17,694 bases of DNA, taken from the NCBI GenBank assembly GCA_046049705.1, contig JBJOQZ010000022.1, forward strand, positions 1 to 17,694. The letters run 5' to 3'. The position numbers and the translations under genes were made by a program. This document shows positions 7,231-12,857 of the stretch, piece after piece. A model generated the notes under the pieces. It was not told the origin of the DNA. It saw only the letters and a program-made list of their open reading frames with translations, and searched no databases. This DNA comes from DALYDD01 sp046049705. Lineage in GTDB: Bacteria > Patescibacteriota > Minisyncoccia > Phycocordibacterales > CAIZLB01. Position 1 is the first letter of the stretch. Each line of letters opens with the position of its first letter.

Positions 7231-8769
7231 ATGACAAACAGTACAACATCTATGCAAGGCCTTACAATTGAAAGGGCACAACAACTACTCTCTTCGGGCG
7301 ATATTACTTCAGTGGACCTTGTAACATATTATTTGGACGTAATACAAAAAAAAGATGCAGATATCAATGCATACCGAGAGGTATTTGCAGATTGTCTTGC
7401 TGCTGCAGGAGCTGCAGATGCTTTGCGGGCAGAGATCAAAGTAAAACATGGAGGTGATGCGAAAGCATGGATTGCTCTCAAACCGCTTCTAGGCATGCCA
7501 ATTTCAGTAAAAGATAATATCTTGGTAAAGGGGCATATTGCTGGCGCAAGTTCGAAGATGCTCGAGGATTATGTTGCGCCATACGATGCAACTGTAATCG
7601 CTAAACTAAAAGCCGCTGGCGCAATCTTTATCGGGAGAGTCAATATGGATGAATTCGCTATGGGTGGTTCGACTGAAAATTCAGCATATGGCGTAACAAA
7701 AAACCCGCATGATCTAGAGAGGGTGGCAGGAGGGAGTTCAGGTGGATCAATTGCGAGTGTAGCCATGGACGCAGCACTTGCTTCACTTGGTTCAGATACA
7801 GGGGGCTCTATTCGACAGCCTGCAGCGTATTGTGGAGTAGTAGGTCTCAAGCCGACATATGGTAGCGTCTCAAGACATGGGCTTATGGCTATGGGATCTT
7901 CACTCGATGTTATTGGTCCAGTAACACGTACAATTACAGATGCTAAAATCATGTTTGATATTATTAAAGGAAAAGACAGTTACGATGCCACATCACATGA
8001 TAATTTGATGCATTCTGGTGTAGATATAACTGCACTATCTGAAGGTCAATCTGCACTTGTATCAAAAATAAAAAGTGGAAATGTAGATGTAAAGGATATT
8101 GTCGTCGGTGTAGTACCTGCACTTATGTCTATTGGAGGTATTGATACTGCGGTGATTAAGGCTTTTGAAAATACTATCGCATATCTGAAGTCCCAAGGTG
8201 TACAGGTGCGAGAAATAGAATTACCGCGCATATCATATTCACTGGCGACCTATTATGTCATTATGCCTGCAGAGGTTTCATCAAACATGGGACGTTTTGA
8301 TGGTATGCGATATGGCTCAAAAGTAAAAGGTGATACTCTTCTGGCGGAATATATGAATACAAGAGGTCAAAAACTTGGCAAGGAAGTACGTCGAAGAATT
8401 ATGCTTGGTGCATACGTACTATCTGCTGGATATTATGATGCATATTACAATAAGGCTCAGATGGTACGTGAGATATTGAAAGAAGATTTTAGAAATGCAT
8501 TTAAACAAGTTGATGTGATTCTCACACCTACTGCTCCGAGTCCTGCATTTAAGGTTGGTGCAAATACCTCTGATCCAATCAAAATGTATTTGGAAGATGT
8601 CTTTACAGTGCCTGCAAATTTAGTAGGAATTCCAGCATTGTCAGTACCCGTTGGTGTGACTGCTGATCAAAAACCTCTCCCACTTGCTGTTCAGTGTATG
8701 GCGGCACATGGTATGGAGGAGGCATTGTTTACGATAGGGCATGCGATAGAAAAAATGAATATTGCATAA
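7231..8769 (+). CDS. gatA: Aspartyl/glutamyl-tRNA(Asn/Gln) amidotransferase subunit A
   Basis: GatA is the amidase subunit that releases ammonia from glutamine for tRNA-dependent amidation. The 512-residue protein carries the amidase-signature triad at the expected spacing: Lys94 (SVKDNIL), cis-Ser169 (GGSSGGS) and nucleophile Ser193 (GSDTGGSIRQPA). Further hallmarks are GLKPTYG-VSRHGL, SSLDVIGPVTR and LVGIPALSVPVG. It is adjacent to gatC on the same strand. No gatB is present in the window, so the third subunit must be encoded elsewhere. The start at ATG 7231 lacks a Shine-Dalgarno sequence, like most genes here. Confidence 0.97.
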   Translation: MTNSTTSMQGLTIERAQQLLSSGDITSVDLVTYYLDVIQKKDADINAYREVFADCLAAAGAADALRAEIKVKHGGDAKAWIALKPLLGMPISVKDNILVKGHIAGASSKMLEDYVAPYDATVIAKLKAAGAIFIGRVNMDEFAMGGSTENSAYGVTKNPHDLERVAGGSSGGSIASVAMDAALASLGSDTGGSIRQPAAYCGVVGLKPTYGSVSRHGLMAMGSSLDVIGPVTRTITDAKIMFDIIKGKDSYDATSHDNLMHSGVDITALSEGQSALVSKIKSGNVDVKDIVVGVVPALMSIGGIDTAVIKAFENTIAYLKSQGVQVREIELPRISYSLATYYVIMPAEVSSNMGRFDGMRYGSKVKGDTLLAEYMNTRGQKLGKEVRRRIMLGAYVLSAGYYDAYYNKAQMVREILKEDFRNAFKQVDVILTPTAPSPAFKVGANTSDPIKMYLEDVFTVPANLVGIPALSVPVGVTADQKPLPLAVQCMAAHGMEEALFTIGHAIEKMNIA

Positions 8770-8833
8770 GCATGTGATTATGTGGCGGTGTTGCAAATAA
8801 ATACACTATTTATATAGGGTCTTCTCTAAAATT

Positions 8834-8842
8834 TGATATACT
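8834..8842 (+). promoter_or_regulatory. Extended -10 giving a probably leaderless transcript
   Basis: TGATATACT (TGn-TATACT) ends 7 nt before the ATG at 8850. The expected transcription start therefore falls on or next to the start codon. No -35 is evident, which fits an extended -10 promoter. Confidence 0.55.
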
Positions 8843-8849
8843 TCTGTAT

Positions 8850-9608
8850 ATGGCTGACAAAAAAGATGCAAAGGATGCAAAAAAACCTGCTCCTTCGACG
8901 CCTTCTATTGAGAAAGTACTCCTCACCTTTTTAGGTTTGTTTGTATTACTTGTTTTAGTGGTATTGCCAGCAGTACTATCTGCTTTCAATGTTGATTCAA
9001 AAGAACTTTTTAGCTTATATTCAATTAAGGAGTTTTTGATTGTATTTATTGCAAAGGTATTTACGACAACAACATTTATAGCTATCTTCGTCACTTTACT
9101 TTTTTTGGTGCTTATCTTTTATACTAAATTTAGACTCAATCAAGTTATGGAGCAGCACAAGATGTCTAAGCAAACTCTTACAGTGCCACTTGGTTCAGCT
9201 ATGAGCGGTGGTACAGGGTCTGTGCAAGGGCAACCAGTATTGCCTGGTGCACAAGCGGTAGGGATGTCTATCCATGGACCTGAAGCAGAAGGTGGAGCAG
9301 AGAGATGGAAAGATATCGAATATAAGATTAATTCTGCCAGCCCTTCTGATTGGAGGTTGGCTATACTTGAGGCAGATATTATATTGTTTGACATGTTGAC
9401 ACAGATGGGTCTTCCAGGAAAAGATTTGGGTGAAAAACTTCGTGCAGCAGACACCTCTTTCTTTAGTACACTCGATGATGCTTGGCGAGCACATAAAGTA
9501 AGAAATGTTATTGCTCATGAAGGGGCCGCTTATGAATTAAGTTTCAATGAAGCTCGAAAAACAATTGAATCATTTAGGAGGGTATTCGAAGAGTTTTATT
9601 TTATCTAG
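8850..9608 (+). CDS. Membrane-anchored protein with HEPN-like C-terminal domain
   Basis: No named function is known to me. The 252-residue protein starts with a Lys/Asp/Ala-rich cytoplasmic tail (residues 1-20). Hydrophobic segments lie at about 24-46 and 72-100, with a further weakly hydrophobic stretch around 58-70. A Gly/Pro/Gln-rich linker follows (about 115-148), then a helical soluble domain from about 150. That domain contains ILEADIILFDMLTQMG, GEKLRAAD, then DAWRAHKVRNVIAHEG, and ends in an EARKTIESFRRVFEEF helix. R218-N-V-I-A-H223 matches the R-(N/D/H)-x3-H motif of HEPN domains, many of which are RNases and others only nucleotide-binding folds. I recall similar proteins as common in Parcubacteria. 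Membrane location and a HEPN-like fold are inferences. It appears monocistronic. Confidence 0.8.
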   Translation: MADKKDAKDAKKPAPSTPSIEKVLLTFLGLFVLLVLVVLPAVLSAFNVDSKELFSLYSIKEFLIVFIAKVFTTTTFIAIFVTLLFLVLIFYTKFRLNQVMEQHKMSKQTLTVPLGSAMSGGTGSVQGQPVLPGAQAVGMSIHGPEAEGGAERWKDIEYKINSASPSDWRLAILEADIILFDMLTQMGLPGKDLGEKLRAADTSFFSTLDDAWRAHKVRNVIAHEGAAYELSFNEARKTIESFRRVFEEFYFI

Positions 9609-9616
9609 TATTGCTA

Positions 9617-9656
9617 TTGACAAAACCTCAAAATAGTAGAAAATGTAATTTACATT
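9617..9656 (+). promoter_or_regulatory. -35 box and A/T palindrome upstream of the first tRNA
   Basis: A perfect TTGACA lies at 9617-9622. No clean -10 sits 17 nt downstream; GAAAAT (9639-9644) and TGTAAT (9644-9649) are the best candidates. The latter lies in the perfect 15-nt palindrome AATGTAA-T-TTACATT (9642-9656), 14 nt before the tRNA 5' end. Confidence 0.35.
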
Positions 9657-9670
9657 CTTAGAAATGCAAT

Positions 9671-9741
9671 TGCGGGGAGGTGTAACAGTTGCATGCAAGG
9701 CTCATAACCTTGATGACCAAGTGCAATTCTTGGCCCCGCAA
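9671..9741 (+). tRNA. Divergent tRNA with CAU anticodon (initiator-like acceptor stem)
   Basis: A 71-nt cloverleaf can be drawn. Acceptor TGCGGGG (9671-9677) pairs 7/7 with CCCCGCA (9734-9740), with A73 at 9741. The anticodon arm is CAAGG-CTCATAA-CCTTG (anticodon CAT at 9703-9705). The T stem CCAAG/CTTGG (9717-9721, 9729-9733) is perfect. The D stem GTGT/GCAT (9680-9683, 9691-9694) has two G-U pairs. The acceptor is that of bacterial initiator tRNA except for U1-A72 in place of C1xA72. However, the D loop AACAGTT lacks GG, the T loop TGCAATT has G at position 55, and the 3-GC initiator anticodon stem is incomplete. CCA is not encoded. It has its own terminator and an upstream TTGACA. It may be fMet, a variant Met/Ile2, or a degenerate copy. 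Confidence 0.65.
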
Positions 9742-9764
9742 CAAGTAGACATTAAATTAAAGTT

Positions 9765-9800
9765 ATACAAAACCATGCTCCTCGGGGCATGGTTTTGTAT
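9765..9800 (+). terminator. Hairpin terminator after the first tRNA
   Basis: ATACAAAACCATGC (9765-9778) pairs perfectly with GCATGGTTTTGTAT (9787-9800), a 14-bp stem with an 8-nt loop. It is followed by TTGTTATG. It ends the transcript of the divergent CAU tRNA. Confidence 0.7.
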
Positions 9801-9855
9801 TTGTTATGATTACCACCCAGGATTTTCGTGGGGTCTTTATTTTATCTAGAAAATA

Positions 9856-9864
9856 TGCTATAAA
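9856..9864 (+). promoter_or_regulatory. Extended -10 of the canonical CAU tRNA
   Basis: TGCTATAAA (TGn-TATAAA) ends 8 nt before the tRNA at 9873. The primary transcript would therefore begin within one or two nucleotides of the mature 5' end. Confidence 0.5.
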
Positions 9865-9872
9865 ACATGAAC

Positions 9873-9946
9873 GTCGACGTAGCTCAGTCGGTTAGAGCGG
9901 AGGACTCATAAGCCTCAGGTCGGTGGTTCGATCCCACCCGTCGACA
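9873..9946 (+). tRNA. tRNA-Met(CAU), possibly tRNA-Ile2
   Basis: This is a canonical 74-nt cloverleaf. Acceptor GTCGACG pairs 7/7 with CGTCGAC, and A73 lies at 9946. The D arm is GCTC-AGTCGGTTA-GAGC. The anticodon arm is GAGGA-CTCATAA-GCCTC (an A31xG39 mismatch closes the loop; anticodon CAT at 9906-9908). The T arm is GGTGG-TTCGATC-CCACC. The CCA tail is not encoded (A73 is followed by CAAAAA). The anticodon cannot separate elongator Met from lysidine-modified Ile2; the intact D and T loops make it elongator-type. Confidence 0.93.
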
Positions 9947-9982
9947 CAAAAAGAGTATGGCAGATAGCTATACCAGAGGAGT

Positions 9983-10011
9983 GGCCGGTAGTACCTTGTA
10001 CGCTGCCGGCC
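9983..10011 (+). terminator. Hairpin terminator after the canonical CAU tRNA
   Basis: GGCCGGTAG (9983-9991) pairs with CTGCCGGCC (10003-10011) with one G-U pair. An inner TAC/GTA pairing extends the stem. It is followed by TTTGAATTT. It is GC-rich in a low-GC region, as expected for a terminator. Confidence 0.6.
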
Positions 10012-10033
10012 TTTGAATTTACAGATTTTTATG

Positions 10034-10039
10034 TATAAT
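10034..10039 (+). promoter_or_regulatory. Candidate -10 of tRNA-Asp
   Basis: A perfect TATAAT in the context ATGTATAAT lies 57 nt before tRNA-Asp. It implies a 5' leader of about 50 nt. The same ATGTATAAT sequence occurs at 13945-13953. The -35 is weak (TTGAAT, 10013-10018). Confidence 0.4.
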
Positions 10040-10096
10040 ATGCTACATTCTGCATCAAATTACAGGGTTAAACTTGTAGCTAGGGCAGGGTACAAT

Positions 10097-10173
10097 GCGC
10101 TCGTAGTTCAGCTGGTTAGAACGCTCCCCTGTCACGGGAGAGGTCGTGGGTTCGAGTCCCATCGAGCGCGCCA
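10097..10173 (+). tRNA. tRNA-Asp(GUC) with encoded CCA
   Basis: This is a canonical 77-nt tRNA. Acceptor GCGCTCG pairs with CGAGCGC; the discriminator is G at 10170 and CCA is encoded at 10171-10173. The D arm is GTTC-AGCTGGTTA-GAAC. The anticodon arm CTCCC-CTGTCAC-GGGAG gives GUC. The T arm is GTGGG-TTCGAGT-CCCAT. G73, as found in tRNA-Asp, agrees with the anticodon. The final A of CCA is also the first base of the terminator stem. Confidence 0.96.
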
Positions 10174-10214
10174 AATAAAAAAAGAATGTGCAAAGGCACA
10201 TTCTTTTTTTATTT
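10173..10214. terminator. Bidirectional terminator between tRNA-Asp and the VOC gene
   Basis: A perfect 19-bp inverted repeat has arms 10173-10191 and 10196-10214 with loop AAAG. It has a GC core (GAATGTGC) flanked by an A-run and a T-run, so it works from either side. It ends tRNA-Asp (+) and the VOC/Nudix transcript (-), whose last stop is 46 bp to its right. Confidence 0.85.
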
Positions 10215-10259
10215 CTGCGCCTATAGGGTGGGACACAGAAGACCGGACGATGTTTGATA

Positions 10260-10631
10260 TTAACTCTGAGAATGCAACCCAATATGATTTCCTTCTGAAT
10301 CTTCCATAAGACCCCAAAACCCCATTTCACCCATCGCTGTTTTAGGAACAAGTACCTTACCACCATTTGCTTCCACTTTATCTAGAAGGGTATCCATGTC
10401 TTTTGTGGCAATATATAGTCTTGGACCAGTTGATCCTGGCTTGATAGTAGAGTCAGCAGTGATACCAAAACCAATCGTATCTTGCCACTCCGCTTCACTA
10501 AGAGAAGTTGCCATCTTCTGGTCGCCTTCGCCTTTTACATCAAGTGTAGTCCCAGTCACTTCACTATAGAATTTTACTGCTCGATCAAAATCTAAACTCG
10601 GAATAGATGCCCATGTAATAAGATGATTCAT
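10260..10631 (-). CDS. VOC-superfamily (glyoxalase/bleomycin resistance-like) protein
   Basis: The 123-residue protein has the betaalphabetabetabeta repeat features of VOC-fold proteins. It begins ITWASIPSLDFDRAVKFYSEVTG, where D-x-x-R-A-x-x-F-Y is the classical first-repeat helix. A later DMDTLLDKVEANGGKVLVPKTAMGEMG and GLMEDSEGNHIGLHSQ match the second repeat and the typical D/E-x-x-GN-x-I-x-L ending. The substrate cannot be predicted: VOC proteins include lyases, dioxygenases and binding proteins. ATG 10631 (MNHLITW) is used because the open frame upstream adds a non-family N-terminus. It lies 57 bp downstream of the wHTH-Nudix gene on the same strand but has its own extended -10. Confidence 0.88.
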   Translation of the reverse strand: MNHLITWASIPSLDFDRAVKFYSEVTGTTLDVKGEGDQKMATSLSEAEWQDTIGFGITADSTIKPGSTGPRLYIATKDMDTLLDKVEANGGKVLVPKTAMGEMGFWGLMEDSEGNHIGLHSQS

Positions 10632-10658
10632 AATTATTGTATAAATAGTAATAGGGTG

Positions 10659-10667
10659 ATTGTAGCA
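10659..10667 (-). promoter_or_regulatory. Extended -10 of the VOC gene
   Basis: Read on the - strand this is TGCTACAAT (TGn-TACAAT). It ends 27 nt before the ATG at 10631, giving a leader of about 20 nt with no Shine-Dalgarno sequence. Confidence 0.45.
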
Positions 10668-10688
10668 CGTAATACTACACAACGGGCT

Positions 10689-11387
10689 TTATTCTTCGCT
10701 GGTATTTAAGAAAAATTCTTTGAAAAAACGTTCTGGTTTTGATTTGTCTAAGTTTCGAATGATTTTTTCTATTTGAGTTACACCTGGGATACGTTTTGAT
10801 ATAGCAATATCGTCAATTCGAGACCAGAAGCAACCAGCTTTTATCTTTGTTTCTATATTATTTTTTGTATCGATGTTGCCCAAGAAAATGTGACATAGCA
10901 TATGGCTTATGAGCTCAGTTTCATTGTGGACTGCAATATATGTATCGCCAACATGTTTGAGGGGGATGTCGAGCCCAGTCTTTTCACATAGTTCACGTTT
11001 TGCTGCCTCATGGATACGTTCTTCAAGGTGAATTTTCCCATATGGAAATCCAATATAGTTTACAAAAGGGGCGCGAGTTCTAGTATAGAACAAGTACTCA
11101 GATTTACCTTTTTGAATCACAAGCAAGTTAACAATTTTTGGTTGAATTCGTTCACCTCCAATATCAAAAGAAATCTTATCAACATACAGTTTGCCTTTTG
11201 GACTTAGGCCATACCACTTCTTTTTGTCTTTAGTAGATAGTTTCTCTGTAAGTAAACCTTCCTGAGTAAGTGCCTTGAGGTGGTATGCAAAAGCATTGCT
11301 CTGAACTGCAATTGGTTTTAGTTCTGAGTATGTAGCACGAGGGTGTAGGGAGAGTCGCTTTAGGATATGGTATCTTATTTCGTGCAT
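10689..11387 (-). CDS. Winged-helix DNA-binding domain fused to a Nudix domain (putative regulator)
   Basis: The 232-residue protein has two parts. Residues 1-70 form an ArsR/MarR-like winged helix (RYHILKRLSLHPRATYSELK, then AFAYHLKALTQEGLLTEKL and a WYGLSPKGKLYVD wing). Residues about 83-220 form a Nudix fold (NLLVIQKGKSEYLFYTRTR, FVNYIGFPYGKIHLEE). The Nudix box runs from Gly117 to Leu139 and reads G-x5-E-x7-REL-C-E-K-T-G-L, so the final metal-binding Glu is Lys136. This may weaken catalysis and favour a ligand-sensing role, by analogy with NrtR (where the order of domains is reversed). It is divergent from the AAA-CYTH gene across a palindrome that overlaps its own promoter. A regulator function is inferred; a small-molecule pyrophosphatase remains possible. 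Confidence 0.85.
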   Translation of the reverse strand: MHEIRYHILKRLSLHPRATYSELKPIAVQSNAFAYHLKALTQEGLLTEKLSTKDKKKWYGLSPKGKLYVDKISFDIGGERIQPKIVNLLVIQKGKSEYLFYTRTRAPFVNYIGFPYGKIHLEERIHEAAKRELCEKTGLDIPLKHVGDTYIAVHNETELISHMLCHIFLGNIDTKNNIETKIKAGCFWSRIDDIAISKRIPGVTQIEKIIRNLDKSKPERFFKEFFLNTSEE

Positions 11388-11393
11388 ATATGT

Positions 11394-11434
11394 AGTGTAG
11401 GGCTTCGGGTTATTTGAGTCAAATTGATTTGACT
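11394..11434. promoter_or_regulatory. Divergent promoter region with an 18-bp palindromic candidate operator
   Basis: AGTCAAAT-TG-ATTTGACT (11417-11434) is a perfect palindrome. Its left arm read on the - strand is a -35 TTGACT (11417-11422), exactly 17 bp from -10 TACACT (11394-11399). That -10 ends 6 nt before the wHTH-Nudix ATG. Its right arm is a + strand TTGACT (11429-11434) facing the AAA-CYTH gene; the + strand -10 is poor (TACTAC or TACTAT, 11453-11461). A repressor bound here would cover both -35 boxes. Confidence 0.55.
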
Positions 11435-11554
11435 TGAATCACTGTGGATATGTACTACTATAGCTCTGGAAACACCTGTTCATTACATCGTTTGTTGATG
11501 GACTTTAAAAAGGTTTCTCAGGCAATTCTACAACCAACTACACCTCTTATACTC

Positions 11555-12742
11555 ATGAAAACACTAAGCAACATCTATACTCTTGCTGATCTGGGTCCCG
11601 ATATCCACATCTTTGCAATTACTGGTGGACCTTGCAGTGGCAAATCCACTGGTATGTCCAAGTTATACGAATACCTCACCAAGCGCGGATACACTGTCCT
11701 CGTAGTACCAGAATCAGCAACAAAGCTCATGCAAGGCGGGATACGTATTTCTGATACTTTACCACCGAAAGATTTCCAGGAATTAATCTTGCGCGATATC
11801 ATTGCCCAAGAACAGGTTTTCTGGGATGCTGCACGAATTCTTCGTGACCAAGGTCAAAAGGTAATCGTCCTTTGTGATAGAGGGACGATGGATGGTGAAG
11901 CATATGCAGGTGAGTCTGTGTTTGTGGAAATTGTCCAGAAACTTGGCCTTGAATTGGCGACGATCAGTGCTCAGCGATACCATGCGGTCTTTCATATGCG
12001 TTCAGCAGCATGTGGTGCAGAACATTTCTATACGTGCTCCAACAATGATACACGATCAGAAACACTGGGAGAGGCTGCAGCAATCGATGAGAAGACACTT
12101 CATGCTTGGTATCGGCATCACCATCTACGTGTCATCGACAATGGTACTGGATTCGAAGAAAAGATTCAGAGACTATTGGCAGAGATTTGCACTGTGCTCG
12201 GTGATCCGATTCCAATTGAACATGAAGAGAAGTTTGTGGTAGATAGTGTCGATTATGTGCCTCAATTACTCGAGAGAGTAGGGAAGGTGCATTGGACTGA
12301 TATCGTCCAGACATACTTGCGTGAACTGAATTCTGGCGAAAGTCGTCGGGTGAGATCGCGTGGTGATGCTGGAGGGACCACATACTTCTACACTACCAAG
12401 GTTCATATCGGATCTGGAAAACGGATTGAGTGCGAACGCATTATATCGCGCAAAGAATACGAGGTATTACTTTTGGATGCAAATCCACATTTGTATTCCA
12501 TTAGAAAGCGTCGCGGTGTATTCTTTGTCGATGGAATATGCTATGAACTCGATGTCTTCGATGATCCGCATAAAGGCTTGGTATATCTGGAAGTTGAGCT
12601 TACCCCTCCTCTTGGAACACCTGATCAGCCAAGAACAATCACTGCAGATACTCTTCCTGAGGTCTTCCGCGACCTTAGATTACGCCGTGTGACCGATGAT
12701 CCTGCCTATGGCAACTTGGCACTTGCTATACCAAAGGAATAA
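11555..12742 (+). CDS. P-loop ATPase (AAA_28-like) fused to a CYTH/triphosphate tunnel domain
   Basis: The 395-residue protein begins with a Walker A motif, GGPCSGKST (residues 24-32). A kinase-like fold with VIVLCDRGTMDGEAY follows. From residue 222 there is a CYTH-type tunnel domain: the signature EHEEK (ExExK, 222-226), basic RRVRSRG (264-270), TTKVHI, ECERIISRKEY, SIRKRR, YELDVF and YLEVEL (344-349). The alternating Glu and Arg/Lys pairs are the triphosphate- and metal-binding residues of this family. The same architecture occurs in the eukaryotic TTD14-like proteins and, with a different kinase, in plant TTM proteins. Its substrate is unknown; nucleotide or polyphosphate chemistry is inferred. 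ATG 11555 places the P-loop near the N-terminus as usual; 11498 is an alternative. It is GC-richer than its neighbours. Confidence 0.88.
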   Translation: MKTLSNIYTLADLGPDIHIFAITGGPCSGKSTGMSKLYEYLTKRGYTVLVVPESATKLMQGGIRISDTLPPKDFQELILRDIIAQEQVFWDAARILRDQGQKVIVLCDRGTMDGEAYAGESVFVEIVQKLGLELATISAQRYHAVFHMRSAACGAEHFYTCSNNDTRSETLGEAAAIDEKTLHAWYRHHHLRVIDNGTGFEEKIQRLLAEICTVLGDPIPIEHEEKFVVDSVDYVPQLLERVGKVHWTDIVQTYLRELNSGESRRVRSRGDAGGTTYFYTTKVHIGSGKRIECERIISRKEYEVLLLDANPHLYSIRKRRGVFFVDGICYELDVFDDPHKGLVYLEVELTPPLGTPDQPRTITADTLPEVFRDLRLRRVTDDPAYGNLALAIPKE

Positions 12743-12781
12743 TCTAAGGAAAAACGGAGTGGATCAAAGGAGACCTAAACT

Positions 12782-12847
12782 ATGACCCAGACCCGCGTTT
12801 GGTTTTGCCAAATGCGGGTTGTCTTGTATCTTGTACTGGATTGGTAG
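12782..12847 (+). CDS. Possible 21-codon ORF with a strong Shine-Dalgarno, over the terminator
   Basis: AAAGGAG (12766-12772) lies 9 nt before an ATG that opens 21 codons (MTQTRVWFCQMRVVLYLVLDW). It ends at TAG 12845-12847 and spans the terminator hairpin. It is the best Shine-Dalgarno match in a window whose real genes lack one. There is no homology I recognise, and the start may be chance. Confidence 0.15.
   Translation: MTQTRVWFCQMRVVLYLVLDW
12791..12819. terminator. Hairpin terminator between convergent AAA-CYTH and phosphoesterase genes
   Basis: ACCCGCGTTTGG (12791-12802) pairs with CCAAATGCGGGT (12808-12819), 12 bp with one G-U and a 5-nt loop. It is followed by TGTCTTGTATCTTG. It lies between the + stop at 12742 and the - stop at 12858, so it may serve both. 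Confidence 0.7.
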
Positions 12848-12857
12848 TCAGGTCCAC

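Noticed and set aside
8797..8813. Hairpin ATAAATA-CAC-TATTTAT after gatA
   Set aside because: A seven-bp A/T-only stem without a T-tail is too weak to call a terminator.
10091..10096. TACAAT box touching the 5' end of tRNA-Asp
   Set aside because: Transcription from it would start inside the tRNA; the TATAAT at 10034 is a better candidate.
10013..10366. Open frames on both strands across tRNA-Asp
   Set aside because: They are translations of the tRNA and terminator sequences (for example LVQLVRTLPCHGRGRGFESH, a common tRNA-derived artefact).
11444..11554. N-terminal extension of the AAA-CYTH protein
   Set aside because: It is non-family sequence ahead of the P-loop that begins upstream of the likely transcription start; treated as 5' leader.
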